A DNA stretch of 6,045 nucleotides from Lonsdalea quercina subsp. quercina (GTDB taxonomy: Bacteria > Pseudomonadota > Gammaproteobacteria > Enterobacterales > Enterobacteriaceae). The notes under the pieces are model-generated. The model did not search any database. It saw only the letters and a list, made by a program, of their open reading frames with translations, and was not told where the DNA came from. Below are positions 5,598-6,045 of this stretch, piece by piece (the stretch's first letter is position 1; the number at the start of each line of letters is the position of its first letter). The stretch is taken from assembly GCF_000688655.1 (NCBI RefSeq), contig NZ_JIBO01000006.1, forward strand, positions 305,774 through 311,818, written 5' to 3'. The position numbers were made by a program, and so were the translations under genes.

Positions 5598-6045
5598 ATG
5601 TTCAAATCGTTTTTTCCTCATCCCAAACTGTTCTTCTCTTCCGCCGCGATCTGGACGCTGATCTGCATCGCTATCTGGTACGCTTGCGCCCGCCCTCTGG
5701 GGGCCAATCTGCTGAATCTGACCGATCAGCCGCTGCCCACCAGCGCCGCCCGTTTCTGGAGCCCGGCCTTCCTGTGGTTTTACGGCTACTATGCGATCGC
5801 CGTCGCTCTGTTCTCAGCCTGCTGGTTCATATTCAGCCCGCATCGCTGGCAGCGCTGGTCCATTCTCGGTTCGGCTCTGATTATCTTCGTCACCTACTTC
5901 TCCGTGGAAGTCGGCGTCGCGGTCAACGCCTGGTACGTGCCCTTCTACGACTTGATCCAGAAAGCGCTCGGCACCCCGCACGCCGTCACCATCGGCGCGT
6001 TCTATCACGAACTGGCGGTCTTTCTGGGCATCGCGCTGTGTGCGG
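5598..6045 (+). CDS. sbmA: SbmA/BacA-family peptide transporter, N-terminal part (3' end outside window)
   Basis: About 149 residues are visible, running off the window edge. They start MFKSFFPHPKLFFSSA and contain SPHRWQRWSILGSALIIFVT and SVEVGVAVNAWYVPFYDLIQ, which align very closely with E. coli SbmA as I remember it. SbmA is a dimeric, proton-driven inner-membrane importer of about 400 residues. It takes up proline-rich antimicrobial peptides, microcins B17 and J25 and bleomycin; its rhizobial relative BacA handles plant NCR peptides. Hydrophobic segments are seen at about residues 11-30, 55-79, 87-110 and from 135 on, in agreement with the family's first membrane helices. ATG 5598 gives the same N-terminus as E. 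coli SbmA; the ribosome binding site is weak (AGG at 5582-5584, far upstream). The gene is probably not part of the T3SS operon, since a long gap with its own -10 element separates them. Confidence 0.93.
   Translation, partial: MFKSFFPHPKLFFSSAAIWTLICIAIWYACARPLGANLLNLTDQPLPTSAARFWSPAFLWFYGYYAIAVALFSACWFIFSPHRWQRWSILGSALIIFVTYFSVEVGVAVNAWYVPFYDLIQKALGTPHAVTIGAFYHELAVFLGIALCA

Overview
The window holds the downstream half of a type III secretion (T3SS) core operon, followed by the start of a separate chromosomal gene. All genes are on the + strand. The order is sctN(hrcN, 3' end)-sctO(hrpO)-sctP(hrpP)-sctQ(hrcQ)-sctR(hrcR)-sctS(hrcS)-sctT(hrcT)-sctU(hrcU), then a 244-bp gap, then the 5' part of sbmA. 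Gene order, protein lengths and sequence style (for example the HrcR stretch [21 protein letters not shown] and the HrcU start MSEKTEKPTPKKLRDARRKG) fit best with the Hrp1 family of plant-associated bacteria, as in the hrpJ operon of Erwinia, Pantoea, Dickeya, Pectobacterium and Pseudomonas syringae. A perfect match to the HrpL-dependent hrp box lies inside hrcQ and supports this. The GC-rich DNA plus an SbmA that closely resembles the enterobacterial protein suggest a plant-associated member of Enterobacterales. The genus cannot be fixed from this window.

Layout: 1-464 is the C-terminal part of the ATPase. 495-1435 holds the stalk protein HrpO and the length/specificity-switch protein HrpP. 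1432-2505 is the C-ring protein HrcQ. 2502-4234 encodes the export-gate membrane proteins HrcR, HrcS and HrcT. 4256-5353 is the autocleaving switch protein HrcU. 5354-5597 is a more AT-rich intergenic stretch with a likely sbmA promoter and GC-rich hairpins in the leader. 5598 to the end is a truncated sbmA.

The genes are tightly packed. hrpO-hrpP, hrpP-hrcQ and hrcQ-hrcR all overlap at ATGA or ATGATG junctions, so translational coupling is likely. The products form one machine. HrcN with HrpO energises and docks substrates, HrcQ forms the cytoplasmic sorting platform, HrcR/S/T (with HrcU) form the export gate, and HrpP with the HrcU cytoplasmic domain switches substrate class.

The most interesting signals are both inside hrcQ. 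One is a strong Shine-Dalgarno plus in-frame GTG at 2159-2175 that should make a separate 110-residue HrcQ C-terminal protein, equivalent to the separate hrcQB gene of Pseudomonas. The other is a consensus hrp box at 2019-2047, about 125 bp upstream of that start and correctly oriented to drive an internal hrcQ-C/R/S/T/U transcript. Together they look like a nested sub-operon inside the T3SS operon.
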